Source: Microbacterium halophytorum
Lineage (GTDB): Bacteria; Actinomycetota; Actinomycetes; Actinomycetales; Microbacteriaceae
Direction of reading: 5' to 3'
NCBI RefSeq assembly: GCF_002970975.1
Contig: NZ_PNFA01000005.1
Span: 186,001 to 250,000, forward strand
DNA: 64,000 nt
Both the position numbers and the translations under genes were made by a program. The notes under the pieces were generated by a model. That model was not told the origin of the DNA. It did not search any database and worked only from the letters and a program-made list of their open reading frames with translations. Position 1 is the first letter of the stretch; each line of letters opens with the position of its first letter. This document shows, piece by piece, positions 24,662 through 33,002 of this stretch.

Positions 24662-25714
24662 TCAGTTGCTGCGGTCGACGAGCGTGCCTGCGAAGCGCGT
24701 CAGCGCCTCCCGCACGCCGCCGCGCGGCAGCGGTGCCAGGGCCGCCGCCGCGGCGTCCGACCATTCCAGCGCGAGCTCCCGAGTGCGAGCTGTGACGGCG
24801 TGGTCGCGCAGCGCGGCGATGCCGTCGTCGAGCGTCTCGGGTGCGGCGCCGTCGGCGATCAGCGCCGCGCCTTCGTCGATGCGGGCCTTGAGCGCCGGGT
24901 CGGCTTCGGCGAGCAGCAGGTACGGCATCGTCGGCACGCCAGCGCGCAGGTCGGTACCGGGCACCTTGCCCGTCGTCGCCGCGTCGGCCGACAGGTCGAT
25001 CACGTCGTCCATCAGCTGGAACGCGACGCCGACCTTCTCGCCGAAGACGCGCAGCGGCTCGTGGAAGCGCTCGTCGGCGCCGGAGAACAGCGCGCCGGCG
25101 TGCGCCGATGCCGCGATCAGCGAGCCCGTCTTGTCGCTGAGCACCTGCAGGTAGAACTCGATCGGGTCGTCGCCCTCGCCCGCACCGACGGTCTCGTGCA
25201 TCTGCCCGAGCACGAGGCGCTCGAAGGTCTCGGACTGCAGCTTCATCGCGTCGGTGCCGAGCTCGGCCATCAGCACGCTCGCGCGCGAGAACAGCACGTC
25301 GCCCGTGAGGATCGCGACGGAGTTCCCCCACACGGCGTGCGCGCTGGGCACCCCGCGGCGGCGGTCCGCCTCGTCCATGACGTCGTCGTGGTAGAGCGAT
25401 CCGAGGTGCGTCAGCTCGAGCGCGCGGGCGGCGGTGACGACCTGCTCGGTCGCTCCGTCGCCGAGCTGAGCGGACAGCATTGCGAGCATCGGGCGCACGC
25501 GCTTGCCGCCCGCCTCGTACAGATAGCGCGCCGTCGCGTCGACGAGCCGGTCGGTCGATCGCAGGTCGTCGGCGAGCCCGGCCTCGACGCGCTCGAGGCC
25601 CTCCTCGACCTTGCCGACGAGTCGGCGCGCGCCGGGAGTGGCGAAAACGCGGTCGTTGAGACCGAAGCGGCTCGCCAGGCGCGAGCCAGAAGTCTGGGGG
25701 CCCGAAGTCACCAT
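24662..25714 (-). CDS. Polyprenyl diphosphate synthase (menaquinone side chain)
   Basis: 350 aa trans-prenyltransferase. First aspartate-rich motif YHDDVMDEADRRRG near residue 112, second MDDVIDLSAD near residue 235, plus GGKRVRPML for substrate binding. The small residues before the first DDxxD suit a long product (hepta- to nonaprenyl). Grouped with menG and fprA on the minus strand, so it probably makes the isoprenoid tail that MenA attaches. The N-terminus carries a ~40-residue extension typical of actinobacterial members. Confidence 0.92.
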   Translation of the reverse strand: MVTSGPQTSGSRLASRFGLNDRVFATPGARRLVGKVEEGLERVEAGLADDLRSTDRLVDATARYLYEAGGKRVRPMLAMLSAQLGDGATEQVVTAARALELTHLGSLYHDDVMDEADRRRGVPSAHAVWGNSVAILTGDVLFSRASVLMAELGTDAMKLQSETFERLVLGQMHETVGAGEGDDPIEFYLQVLSDKTGSLIAASAHAGALFSGADERFHEPLRVFGEKVGVAFQLMDDVIDLSADAATTGKVPGTDLRAGVPTMPYLLLAEADPALKARIDEGAALIADGAAPETLDDGIAALRDHAVTARTRELALEWSDAAAAALAPLPRGGVREALTRFAGTLVDRSN

Positions 25715-25763
25715 GCCAGCCTACAATCCGCCGCGGCGCCCGCGCTCCGCACGGCGAGGTCGC

Positions 25764-26480
25764 TCACGCCCGCTTCGTCCCTCGGTGCAGCGCCACCATC
25801 CCGAAGGTCAGGTTGCGGTATGCGACGTCCGTCCATCCGGCTTCGCGGAGCCATCCGGCCAGCGTCGCCTGGTCCGGCCACGCCGCGATCGACTCGTTCA
25901 GGTAGTCGTAGGCGTCGCCGTTCGAGCCGACCGTGCGCGCCACGACGGGCAGCACACGGGCGTTGTAGAAGCGGTAGAAGCCCCGGACGAAGCGGTTCGG
26001 CGGAGTCGAGAACTCGTTGATGACGAGGCGCCCACCCGGCTTGGTCACGCGCAGGAACTCGGAGAGCGCACGCCGGGGGTCGCTGACGTTGCGCAGGCCG
26101 TACGACATCGTGACGGCGTCGAACTCGGCGTCGCCGAACGGCAGATCCATGGCGTCGGCGTGCACGAAGGAGATGTTCCGGATGTCGCCGTGGCGACGCT
26201 GTCCCTCGGCCAGCATCCCCGGCGAGAAGTCGGCCGCGACGACCTCGGCGCCCCGGCGCGCGAGCGATGCGGACGACTTGGCCGTACCCGCCGCGATGTC
26301 TAGGATCCGTTCGCCCGGCTGCGGCGCGACGGCTCGCGTCGTGGCGCGGCGCCATGCCCCGTCGAGGCCCACCGTCATCGCGATATTCGCGGCGTCGTAG
26401 CGGGCCGCGACCTGGTCGAACATGCCGCTGACGCGCCCAGGGTCTTTGCCGAGGTCAGCTCGGTTCGGTTCCGCGTTCAT
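25764..26480 (-). CDS. menG: Demethylmenaquinone methyltransferase
   Basis: 238 aa SAM-dependent UbiE/MenG enzyme that methylates demethylmenaquinone, the last step of menaquinone synthesis. RVSGMFDQVAARYDAAN at the start and ILDIAAGTAKSS (SAM motif I) are diagnostic; MSYGLRNVSDPRRALSEFLRVTKPGGRL gives motifs II-III. The ATG at 26480 is preferred because a -10 TAGTGT (26488-26493) ends 7 nt before it, giving a leaderless message; a GTG two codons upstream also exists. Confidence 0.94.
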   Translation of the reverse strand: MNAEPNRADLGKDPGRVSGMFDQVAARYDAANIAMTVGLDGAWRRATTRAVAPQPGERILDIAAGTAKSSASLARRGAEVVAADFSPGMLAEGQRRHGDIRNISFVHADAMDLPFGDAEFDAVTMSYGLRNVSDPRRALSEFLRVTKPGGRLVINEFSTPPNRFVRGFYRFYNARVLPVVARTVGSNGDAYDYLNESIAAWPDQATLAGWLREAGWTDVAYRNLTFGMVALHRGTKRA

Positions 26481-26535
26481 CGCCACGACACTATCGGGAT
26501 CAGCTGGGAGCGCCCATCCGGATGCACGGGCCGCA

Positions 26536-27090
26536 TCAGAGGTGGGTGTGCGACTTCGGCAGCTCGCGCAGCTCGTCGAGCCGGCGCAGCCAGCCGTCGG
26601 GCACGGCCTCGTCGAACGGCGGCTCGTGGGCGCCGACGCGCTCCTTCAGTTCGCGCGTCGTGCGCTCGAGCTCGGCCATCACATCGGCGGGGTACCCGTA
26701 GAGCTCGCTGTGCTCGGCCCACTCGTCCTCGTCGTCGATGAAGAGAGTGCCGTCGACCCGGCGCACCACGTCCAGATCCATGTCGATCGCGGTCGGGGTG
26801 CCGTCGCGCCAGCTGACATCCCACGCGATGTCGATGTAGATGCGCGTGCGCTGCGGCGGAGCGTTCACGGTGAGCACGTGGTCGGTGCGACCCGCTGGCA
26901 TCAACGACACGCTCGGCGCCGTGAGCAGCATGTCGCGGCCGGGGCGGAACGAGCGCCAGCCGACCCGCTGGCCCAACCACTGGCCCCACTCGTCGCTGCC
27001 CAGGTACACGCACTCGTGCTCCCAGTGCTTCGAGCCGTCCCACTTCCGCCAGTGGAAGGCGACCTTGGTTCCGGGCTCGGGCAGAGACAT
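26536..27090 (-). CDS. DUF402 domain protein
   Basis: 184 aa, FomD/YgaC-like fold. Typical features are VNAPPQRTRIYIDIAWDV, TPTAIDMDLDVVRR and VDGTLFIDDEDEW, acidic residues that bind metal and nucleotide-type substrates in family members; several are nucleoside di/triphosphatases. A -10 TAGGCT (27097-27102) ends 6 nt before the ATG. Divergent from menF. Specific substrate unknown. Confidence 0.85.
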   Translation of the reverse strand: MSLPEPGTKVAFHWRKWDGSKHWEHECVYLGSDEWGQWLGQRVGWRSFRPGRDMLLTAPSVSLMPAGRTDHVLTVNAPPQRTRIYIDIAWDVSWRDGTPTAIDMDLDVVRRVDGTLFIDDEDEWAEHSELYGYPADVMAELERTTRELKERVGAHEPPFDEAVPDGWLRRLDELRELPKSHTHL

Positions 27091-27185
27091 ACACCGAGCC
27101 TACGCGGTCCGACCGATCTCCCCGGGCAGGTGGCACCCGGAGGCGGCACCGCAGGCCGCGCGGGTCGCGGCCGCGAGGAGATTCA

Positions 27186-27240
27186 GCAGCATCGAGGAGG
27201 AATCGGGCTGATTCGTCCTCGATGCTGCCGTTCCTCCTCG
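27186..27240. repeat. Intergenic repeat R3, copy 1, with two competing hairpins
   Basis: GCAGCATCGAGGA (27186-27198) pairs with 27216-27228. The overlapping CGAGGAGGAA (27193-27202) can instead pair with TTCCTCCTCG (27231-27240). Located in the divergent menF/DUF402 promoter region. Related to 31941-31973. Confidence 0.5.
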
Positions 27241-27330
27241 GAATTGCGCGTGTGCCTCGTGCTCCGCACGGTCACCGCGCGCGTGCGCACCCGAGTGGGC
27301 ACTCCCAGGGGCCGCGCCTAGTCTGGAGGG

Positions 27331-28677
27331 GTGACGACTGATGAGCGCCTCTCCCTGCCGCGCCTCGTCGCGACGACGCGCGAGATCCCCGCTTCCGCCG
27401 ACCCGCTGCTGTTCGCCTCCGCAGGCGACCCGCTCGCGTGGATCCGCCGCGGCGACGGAATCGTCGGCGCCGGGCCCGAGCTGCTGCGCCTCGACATCGG
27501 CGAGGACGGCCGGATGGAGGCGCTCGCAGACATCTGGCACGCGATCGTGCAGGCCACCGAGGTCGACGATGAGGTGGGCCTGCCGGGCACGGGGCTCGTC
27601 GGGTTCGGCGCGTTCGCCTTCGACGAGTCGTCGGCGTCGCCCAGCACGCTCATCGTGCCGTCGGTGGTGCTCGGCCGCCGCGGCGGCAGGAACTGGATGA
27701 CCAGGATCACCCGCGAGGGCGCGGAAGCGCCCGTGATCGGCGAGGCGGGCTACGGCGCGCAGTGGTCGGCGACGCTCGGGCCGGGCGAGATGGATCCGGC
27801 GGCGCACGGCGACGCGGTGCGCCGCGTGCTCGACCGCCTCGCCGCGGGCGAGGCGGAGAAGGTCGTCATCGCCCGCGACATCGTCGGCACCGTGCCCGCG
27901 CACGCCGACCTGCGCCGCCTCGTGCACGAGCTCGCCCAGAACTACCCCGACACGTGGACGTTCGCGGTCGACGGCATCGTCGGGGCGAGCCCCGAGACGC
28001 TCGTGACCGTCTCGGGCGGGACCGTCACGGCCCGCGTGCTCGCCGGCACCGTCGCCCGCGGCGCCGACGCCGACGAGGACACGGCGCTCTCGGTCGGCCT
28101 CGCCACGAGCGAGAAGAACATCGGCGAGCACGCCTTCGCCGTCGCGAGCGTGCTCGACGCGCTGCGCCCCGTCACGAAGGAGCTCGCGGCACCCGACTCG
28201 CCCTCGCTGCTGCGGCTGCCGAACCTCTGGCATCTCTCGACCGATGTCACGGGCACCCTGTCGAACGGCGCCAGCGCTCTCAGCCTCGTGCGCGCGCTGC
28301 ACCCGACCGCGGCCGTCGGCGGCACGCCCCGCGAGGCGGCCATGCGGATCATCCGGGAGACGGAGCCGTTCGACCGCGGCCGCTATGCCGGCCCCGTCGG
28401 CTGGATCGACGGCAACGGCGACGGCGAGTGGGCGATCGCGCTGCGCTGCGCGCAGTTCGACCCATCGCCCGTGAGCAAGGATCCGGATGCCGCCGAGTAC
28501 GGCGACGAGGGCGAGTCCGGCGACGACATGCCGCCGACCGACGGGACGATCGACCCGGCGGCGACGCGCCGCGTCACGGCGCACGCCGGCGGCGGCATCG
28601 TTGCGGGCAGCCTGCCCGAGGCCGAGCTCGACGAGACCCGCGTGAAGTTCCGCCCGATCGTCGACGCCCTGGCTTAG
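27331..28677 (+). CDS. menF: Isochorismate synthase
   Basis: 448 aa chorismate-binding enzyme converting chorismate to isochorismate for menaquinone. The family signature is in the C-terminal half: EKVVIARDIVG, ASPETLVTV, EHAFAVASVLDAL, PTAAVGGTPREAAM and GWIDGNGDGEWAIALR. An acidic 45-residue insert (DAAEYGDEGESGDDM) near residue 390 lengthens it slightly. The GTG has TAGTCT (27319-27324) as a -10 box 6 nt upstream and GGAGGG between them, so the message is probably leaderless. Isochorismate is then used by MenD (33003-35060). Confidence 0.93.
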   Translation: MTTDERLSLPRLVATTREIPASADPLLFASAGDPLAWIRRGDGIVGAGPELLRLDIGEDGRMEALADIWHAIVQATEVDDEVGLPGTGLVGFGAFAFDESSASPSTLIVPSVVLGRRGGRNWMTRITREGAEAPVIGEAGYGAQWSATLGPGEMDPAAHGDAVRRVLDRLAAGEAEKVVIARDIVGTVPAHADLRRLVHELAQNYPDTWTFAVDGIVGASPETLVTVSGGTVTARVLAGTVARGADADEDTALSVGLATSEKNIGEHAFAVASVLDALRPVTKELAAPDSPSLLRLPNLWHLSTDVTGTLSNGASALSLVRALHPTAAVGGTPREAAMRIIRETEPFDRGRYAGPVGWIDGNGDGEWAIALRCAQFDPSPVSKDPDAAEYGDEGESGDDMPPTDGTIDPAATRRVTAHAGGGIVAGSLPEAELDETRVKFRPIVDALA

Positions 28678-28701
28678 GCGCGCCCACCCGCACGGCGGGT
28701 G

Positions 28702-28756
28702 CCGAACCGCGGCATAATCCCCGAACCGCGGCATAATCGAGCCGATTATGCCGCGG
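28702..28756. repeat. Repeat R2: tandem plus inverted copies
   Basis: CCGAACCGCGGCATAATC occurs twice in tandem (28702-28719, 28721-28738). The second copy forms a 14-bp hairpin with CGATTATGCCGCGG (28743-28756), loop AGC. Degenerate copies continue to about 28910. Sits between the convergent menF and glycerate kinase genes and probably ends both transcripts. Confidence 0.65.
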
Positions 28757-28918
28757 CTGGGCGATTGTGCAGTGCCTCGGAGCGCGACGAGGCACCGCGC
28801 AGGGCGGCGCCGCTGCACTGCGGTGCCCGACGCCGCGGCGCCACCCCACCGCGGCAGAATCCCCGAGCCAGGGCAGAATCGCGCGGTTCATGCCGCGCCT
28901 CGCCGTTTGGGCCGCGGC

Positions 28919-30049
28919 TCAGAGCCCGCGCGCGGCCTCCGTGAGCCAGCGCACGGTCTCGCCCATCGCCGCCTCGGGCGAGCCCGCCAGGTCGCTCAGG
29001 CTCGCCGCGCTCGCGAACGCGCCGGTGTCGGCGTCCGGCGCGATGCGGCCCGCCACGAGCGCGACCGGCACACCCGCCTCGCGCGCGAACGCCGAGACAA
29101 GGGAGGGCACCTTGCCCGCCGCGGACTGGCCGTCGAACGACCCCTCCCCCGTGATGACGAGGTCGGCGCCCGCGATCGCCTCGCGCAGGCCGATCAGTTC
29201 GGCGACGCGCTCGGCGCCCGAGGCCAGCTCGGCGCCCCACGCGATCAGGCCGTAGCCGGTGCCGCCCGCGGCGCCGGCGCCCGGCTCGTCCGGGTCGGCA
29301 GCGCGCGCCGTCGCGACTGCGGCCGCGTCGCCGTCGAGCCCGCGCATCCGCGCCACGAGGTTCGCCAGGCCGGCGTCGGCGCGGGCGACGTCGTCGACGC
29401 CCTTCTGCGGGCCGAAGACCGCGGCCGCGCCGCGCGCACCCAGCAGCGGGTTCGTGACGTCGGTGAGCACCTGCACCCCGGCATCCGGGAGCTTCCTGAG
29501 GCGTTCGAGGTCGATGCGCGTGATGTCGGCGAGGCCCTCGGCGCCGGGCGCAACGGTCATGTCGAAGTCGTCGGTGAAGCGCGCCCCGAGCGCCGTCAGC
29601 ATCCCGACCCCTCCGTCGGTCGACGAGCTCGACCCGATGCCGAGGACGAGGCGCGAGACGCCGTGGTCGAGGGCCTTCGCGATCGCCTGGCCGAAGCCGA
29701 GCGTCGAGGCCGTCCAGGGGCGGAGGTCGTCGCCGAGCAGCTCGATCCCGGATGTCGCGCCCAGCTCTACGACGCCGGTCCCCTGCGGCGCGTCGTCGGT
29801 CGGCGGCAGCCACAGCCACGCGGCGTCGACGGGGAAGATGGCCGGCCCCGTGACCCGCACCGCCGTGCGGCGCGCACCGGGCACTGCCTGCTCGACGGCG
29901 TCGAGCGTACCCTCGCCGCCGTCTGCCATCGGCATCCGGACGATCTCGGCGTCGCCCAGCCCCGCGGCGAGCGCGTCAACCACGGCCGCGGCCGAGGCCG
30001 TGCCCTTGAAGCTGTCGGGGGCGATGACGATTCGGCGCGGAGAGGTCAT
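28919..30049 (-). CDS. Glycerate kinase
   Basis: 376 aa GarK/GlxK-type kinase phosphorylating D-glycerate, probably to 2-phosphoglycerate. RIVIAPDSFKGTASAAAV at the start, MADGGEGTLDAV, GIGSSSSTDGGVGML near residue 135, and VITGEGSFDGQSAAGKVP are family motifs. The ATG at 30049 begins the conserved N-terminus and has a CAGGAT box 6 nt upstream. The longer open frame is rejected. No glyoxylate or glucarate pathway genes adjoin it. Confidence 0.92.
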   Translation of the reverse strand: MTSPRRIVIAPDSFKGTASAAAVVDALAAGLGDAEIVRMPMADGGEGTLDAVEQAVPGARRTAVRVTGPAIFPVDAAWLWLPPTDDAPQGTGVVELGATSGIELLGDDLRPWTASTLGFGQAIAKALDHGVSRLVLGIGSSSSTDGGVGMLTALGARFTDDFDMTVAPGAEGLADITRIDLERLRKLPDAGVQVLTDVTNPLLGARGAAAVFGPQKGVDDVARADAGLANLVARMRGLDGDAAAVATARAADPDEPGAGAAGGTGYGLIAWGAELASGAERVAELIGLREAIAGADLVITGEGSFDGQSAAGKVPSLVSAFAREAGVPVALVAGRIAPDADTGAFASAASLSDLAGSPEAAMGETVRWLTEAARGL

Positions 30050-30246
30050 GGCTCCATCCTGCCGCACGGCGGGTCGCCGGCCCGACCCGACGAGCGCGGC
30101 GTCGCCCGCCACGGCGCCCGGGCGCCCGCTCTCAACGTCGCGGGCGCCCTCGCGTCAGCTCGCTCGTTCCGGCATCGGGTGGTCGCGCGTGACCGTTCGT
30201 GTCCGCTTGCGCGCGGCGGGCGCGCCCGAGCTGGCAGAATCCGAGC

Positions 30247-31203
30247 ATGGCCCAGTTCGACATGCCGATCGACCAGCTCCGCACCTACCTGCCCGAGAGG
30301 GAGGAACCGGACGACTTCGACGCGTTCTGGCGCGACACCCTCGCCGAGGCGCGCGATCTCGCGGCGGCCCCGGAGTTCTCGCCCGTCGACGTGGGGCTGA
30401 AGAATCTGCTCGTCGACGACGTCAGCTTCTCGGGCTTCGGCGGCCACCGCATCCGGGGCTGGCTCGTGCGGCCGCGCGGGGAGGTCCGCGGCACGGTCGT
30501 GCATTTCATCGGTTACAGCGGCGGCCGCGGCGTGCCCGAGCACTGGACGCTGCTGCCCAGCGCGGGGTACGCCGTCTTCGTCATGGACAGCCGCGGGCAG
30601 GGCACAGGAGACCGCCCCGGCGCGACCACCGACCCCGTCGGCAGCGCCCCGCAGATCGCCGGCCGGATGTCGGCGGGCATCGAGGACCCGCGCGACTACT
30701 ACTACCGACGCCTGTTCACCGACGCCGCGCTCGCCGTCGACGCGGCGCGCGCACACGATTCGACCGACCGCGTCGCCGTCGCGGGCGCGAGCCAGGGCGG
30801 CGGCATCGCGATCGCGGCCGCGGCGCTCGGCGACGGGCTCGCGGGCGCCGCCGTCGATGTGCCGTTCCTGAGCCACTACCGCCGCGCGCTCCGGATCACC
30901 GACCAGAACCCGTACAACGAGCTGGCCCGCTACCTGCAGACCCGGCGGGGCGAGGAGGAGGACGTCTTCCGGGTGCTCAGCTACTTCGACGGCGTCAACT
31001 TCGCCGCCCGTGCGACAGCGCCGGCGCTGTACTCCGTCGGTCTCTACGACGCCGTCTGCCCGCCGTCGACCGTGTACGCGCAGTTCAACCACTATGCGGG
31101 CGGCGACAAGCGCATCGAGGTGTACCCGTACAACGGCCACGAGGGCGGCCAATGGACGCAGCAGCGCGCGCAACTGGCGTTCTTCGGCGAGGTGTTCGCG
31201 TGA
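30247..31203 (+). CDS. Acetyl-xylan esterase / cephalosporin-C deacetylase family
   Basis: 318 aa AXE1-family carbohydrate esterase (CE7-like), predicted cytoplasmic, removing acetyl groups from imported oligosaccharides. PDDFDAFWRDTLAEA near the N-terminus, GWLVRP, the MDSRGQGTGDRPG segment, nucleophile motif AGASQGGGIA (GxSQGG near residue 180), GLYDAVCPPSTVYAQFN with the acid Asp and YNGHEGGQW with the catalytic His. CAGAAT lies 6 nt before the ATG. Its stop overlaps the GTG of the ThuA gene, so the pair is co-translated. Confidence 0.92.
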   Translation: MAQFDMPIDQLRTYLPEREEPDDFDAFWRDTLAEARDLAAAPEFSPVDVGLKNLLVDDVSFSGFGGHRIRGWLVRPRGEVRGTVVHFIGYSGGRGVPEHWTLLPSAGYAVFVMDSRGQGTGDRPGATTDPVGSAPQIAGRMSAGIEDPRDYYYRRLFTDAALAVDAARAHDSTDRVAVAGASQGGGIAIAAAALGDGLAGAAVDVPFLSHYRRALRITDQNPYNELARYLQTRRGEEEDVFRVLSYFDGVNFAARATAPALYSVGLYDAVCPPSTVYAQFNHYAGGDKRIEVYPYNGHEGGQWTQQRAQLAFFGEVFA

Positions 31204-31862
31204 GCGCGCGGGCGGTCATCGCGTCGGGCTCCGGCCGCTACGCCGACCCGTGGCACCCGTTCGATGAGACGAGCGCCGCGATCGCCGGCGTGCTCCGAGA
31301 GGTGGGCTTCGACGCCGAGGTGAACGCGGACGTCGACGACGCGCTCGCCTCGCTCGACGGCGCCGACCTGCTCGTCGTGAACGCGGGAGACCCCTGGCGC
31401 GGCGATGACGAGACCGCCGCTGCGCCCGCCGCCTCGCTCGCCGGCCTGCGCTCCGCGCTCGACCGCGGCATCGGCGTCCTCGCGACGCATACCGCGGTCG
31501 CGTCGCTGCGCGACTACCCGGAGTGGGCGGCCGCCGTCGGCGCGATCTGGATGCCGGGGCTGAGCTACCACCCGCCGCGCGGCGACACGGCCGTGCGCGT
31601 CGAGGACGCGCCGGAGCTCGGCGGGCTGTCCGGGTTCGACGTCGACGACGAGCGGTACACGCGCCTGCAGCAGATCGGCGACCGCCGCGTCGTCGCGTGG
31701 CACGCGGGCGACGGGTCGCCCGAACCCGCGGCGTGGCTGCGCGAGTTCGGCCCCTCCCGCGTCGCGGTCGACGTGCTCGGCCACGACGGCCGCTCGTACG
31801 AGGCGGCGGGCCACCGCGCGCTCGTAGCCGCACTGGCACGCTGGGCCGCCCGCGCGAACTGA
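31200..31862 (+). CDS. ThuA-like domain protein
   Basis: 220 aa protein with the trehalose-utilisation (ThuA) glutamine-amidotransferase-like fold. AVIASGSGRYADPWHPFDETSAAIAGVLREVGF is characteristic; DLLVVNAGDPW, LDRGIGVLATHTAVASL and MPGLSYHPPRG follow. Ser/Thr occur where amidotransferases have Cys, so it is not an amidotransferase. The GTG overlaps the esterase stop (GTGA). ThuA proteins accompany sugar-modifying enzymes; the precise reaction is unknown. Confidence 0.86.
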   Translation: MSARAVIASGSGRYADPWHPFDETSAAIAGVLREVGFDAEVNADVDDALASLDGADLLVVNAGDPWRGDDETAAAPAASLAGLRSALDRGIGVLATHTAVASLRDYPEWAAAVGAIWMPGLSYHPPRGDTAVRVEDAPELGGLSGFDVDDERYTRLQQIGDRRVVAWHAGDGSPEPAAWLREFGPSRVAVDVLGHDGRSYEAAGHRALVAALARWAARAN

Positions 31863-31940
31863 CGCCCACGGCAGACACGCACCCGCGCGTCTTCACCACC
31901 CGCCCCGGGGCGCCGCGCGCCCCCGAGGAGAACCTGCAAC

Positions 31941-31973
31941 TTCGAGGACGAAGCTGCCGAATTCCTCCTCGAA
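31941..31973. repeat. Intergenic repeat R3, copy 2
   Basis: TTCGAGGA (31941-31948) pairs with TCCTCGAA (31966-31973). It shares the words GCTGCCG and TTCCTCCTCG with the copy at 27186-27240. Between the convergent ThuA and PPK2 genes. Confidence 0.45.
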
Positions 31974-32018
31974 CCCGCCGGACCTCCTCGATCCCGCGCG
32001 CCGAGCCGCGCCCCACGC

Positions 32019-32885
32019 TCAGCGCGTCGCGGCGAGGCGCACCTTCTCGGCTTCGACGTCGAAGTCGGCCAGCGGCCACTGCGGATCGATGCCCGCGAGC
32101 GCGTCGAGGAGCAGCTGCTGCACCGCGAGCCGCGCGTACCACTTGCGGTCGGCGGGCACGACGTGCCACGGGGCGTCCGGGGTCGACGTGCGCTGGATCG
32201 CGGTCTGATAGGCGTCCTGGTACGCCGACCAGTGCTTGCGCTCCGCCACATCGCCCGCGTTGTACTTCCAATGCTTGTCCGGCCGCTCGAGCCGCTCGGC
32301 GAGGCGCTCCCCCTGTTCATCGTACGAGATGTGCAGCATCACCTTGATGATGCGGGTCCCGGATGCCGCGAGCCTGCTCTCGAACTCGTTGATCGCGTCG
32401 TAGCGCCGCTCGAGCTCGTCCGGGCCGGCGAGCGCGCGCACCCGCCCGATCAGCACGTCCTCGTAGTGGGACCGATCGAAGACGCCGATCATGCCGGCGC
32501 CCGGCACGCGCCTGGCGATGCGCCAGAGGAAGTCGTGCTCGAGCTCCTCCTCGGTCGGTGCCTTGAACGAGGCGAGCTCGACGCCCTGGGGGTCGACGCC
32601 GCCGACCACGTGGCGCACGATGCCGCCCTTTCCGGCCGTGTCCATCCCCTGCAGCACGAGCAGCACGCGGTCGCTCGTCTCGCCGGCGCGGCTCTCCGCG
32701 AACAGGCGCTCCTGCAGCTCGCTCAGCGGCCCCAGCCCCGCGGCGAGATCGCGCTCGCCGTCCTTCTTGCCTCCGACGTACCCCGGCGTCGATCGAGGGT
32801 CGACGCGCTTGATGAGGAAGTCGGGGCCCGCGCGCAGCGCTTCTCCCGCGTCGACGGTCCAACGGTCCCGGTTGATCGCGATCAT
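32019..32885 (-). CDS. Polyphosphate kinase 2 family protein
   Basis: 288 aa PPK2 kinase moving phosphate between polyphosphate and nucleotides. Walker A-like VLQGMDTAGKGGIVRHV near residue 80, VFDRSHYEDVL (Walker B/lid region) and HISYDEQGERLAERLERPDKHWKYN are family signatures; APWHVVPADRKWYARLAV near the C-terminus completes the fold. Length and the single domain fit the class I/III enzymes that make ADP or ATP. ATG at 32885 is chosen (CAGGAT box 6 nt upstream); the longer open frame lacks support. Confidence 0.93.
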   Translation of the reverse strand: MIAINRDRWTVDAGEALRAGPDFLIKRVDPRSTPGYVGGKKDGERDLAAGLGPLSELQERLFAESRAGETSDRVLLVLQGMDTAGKGGIVRHVVGGVDPQGVELASFKAPTEEELEHDFLWRIARRVPGAGMIGVFDRSHYEDVLIGRVRALAGPDELERRYDAINEFESRLAASGTRIIKVMLHISYDEQGERLAERLERPDKHWKYNAGDVAERKHWSAYQDAYQTAIQRTSTPDAPWHVVPADRKWYARLAVQQLLLDALAGIDPQWPLADFDVEAEKVRLAATR

Positions 32886-33002
32886 GCCCTCATCCTGCCG
32901 GATGTGCGCGAGGGCTTCCGCGCGCGCGACCAGGACGACGCGTCGGCGGGTCGCGCGCTGCCGGAGCACCCGGATGCTCCGCGCGCGCTCGGCGGGCGAG
33001 CA

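Noticed and set aside
29259..31199. N-terminal part of an 867-codon plus-strand frame ending in the ThuA domain
   Set aside because: It is antisense to glycerate kinase and out of frame through the esterase; the ThuA gene starts at the GTG overlapping the esterase stop.
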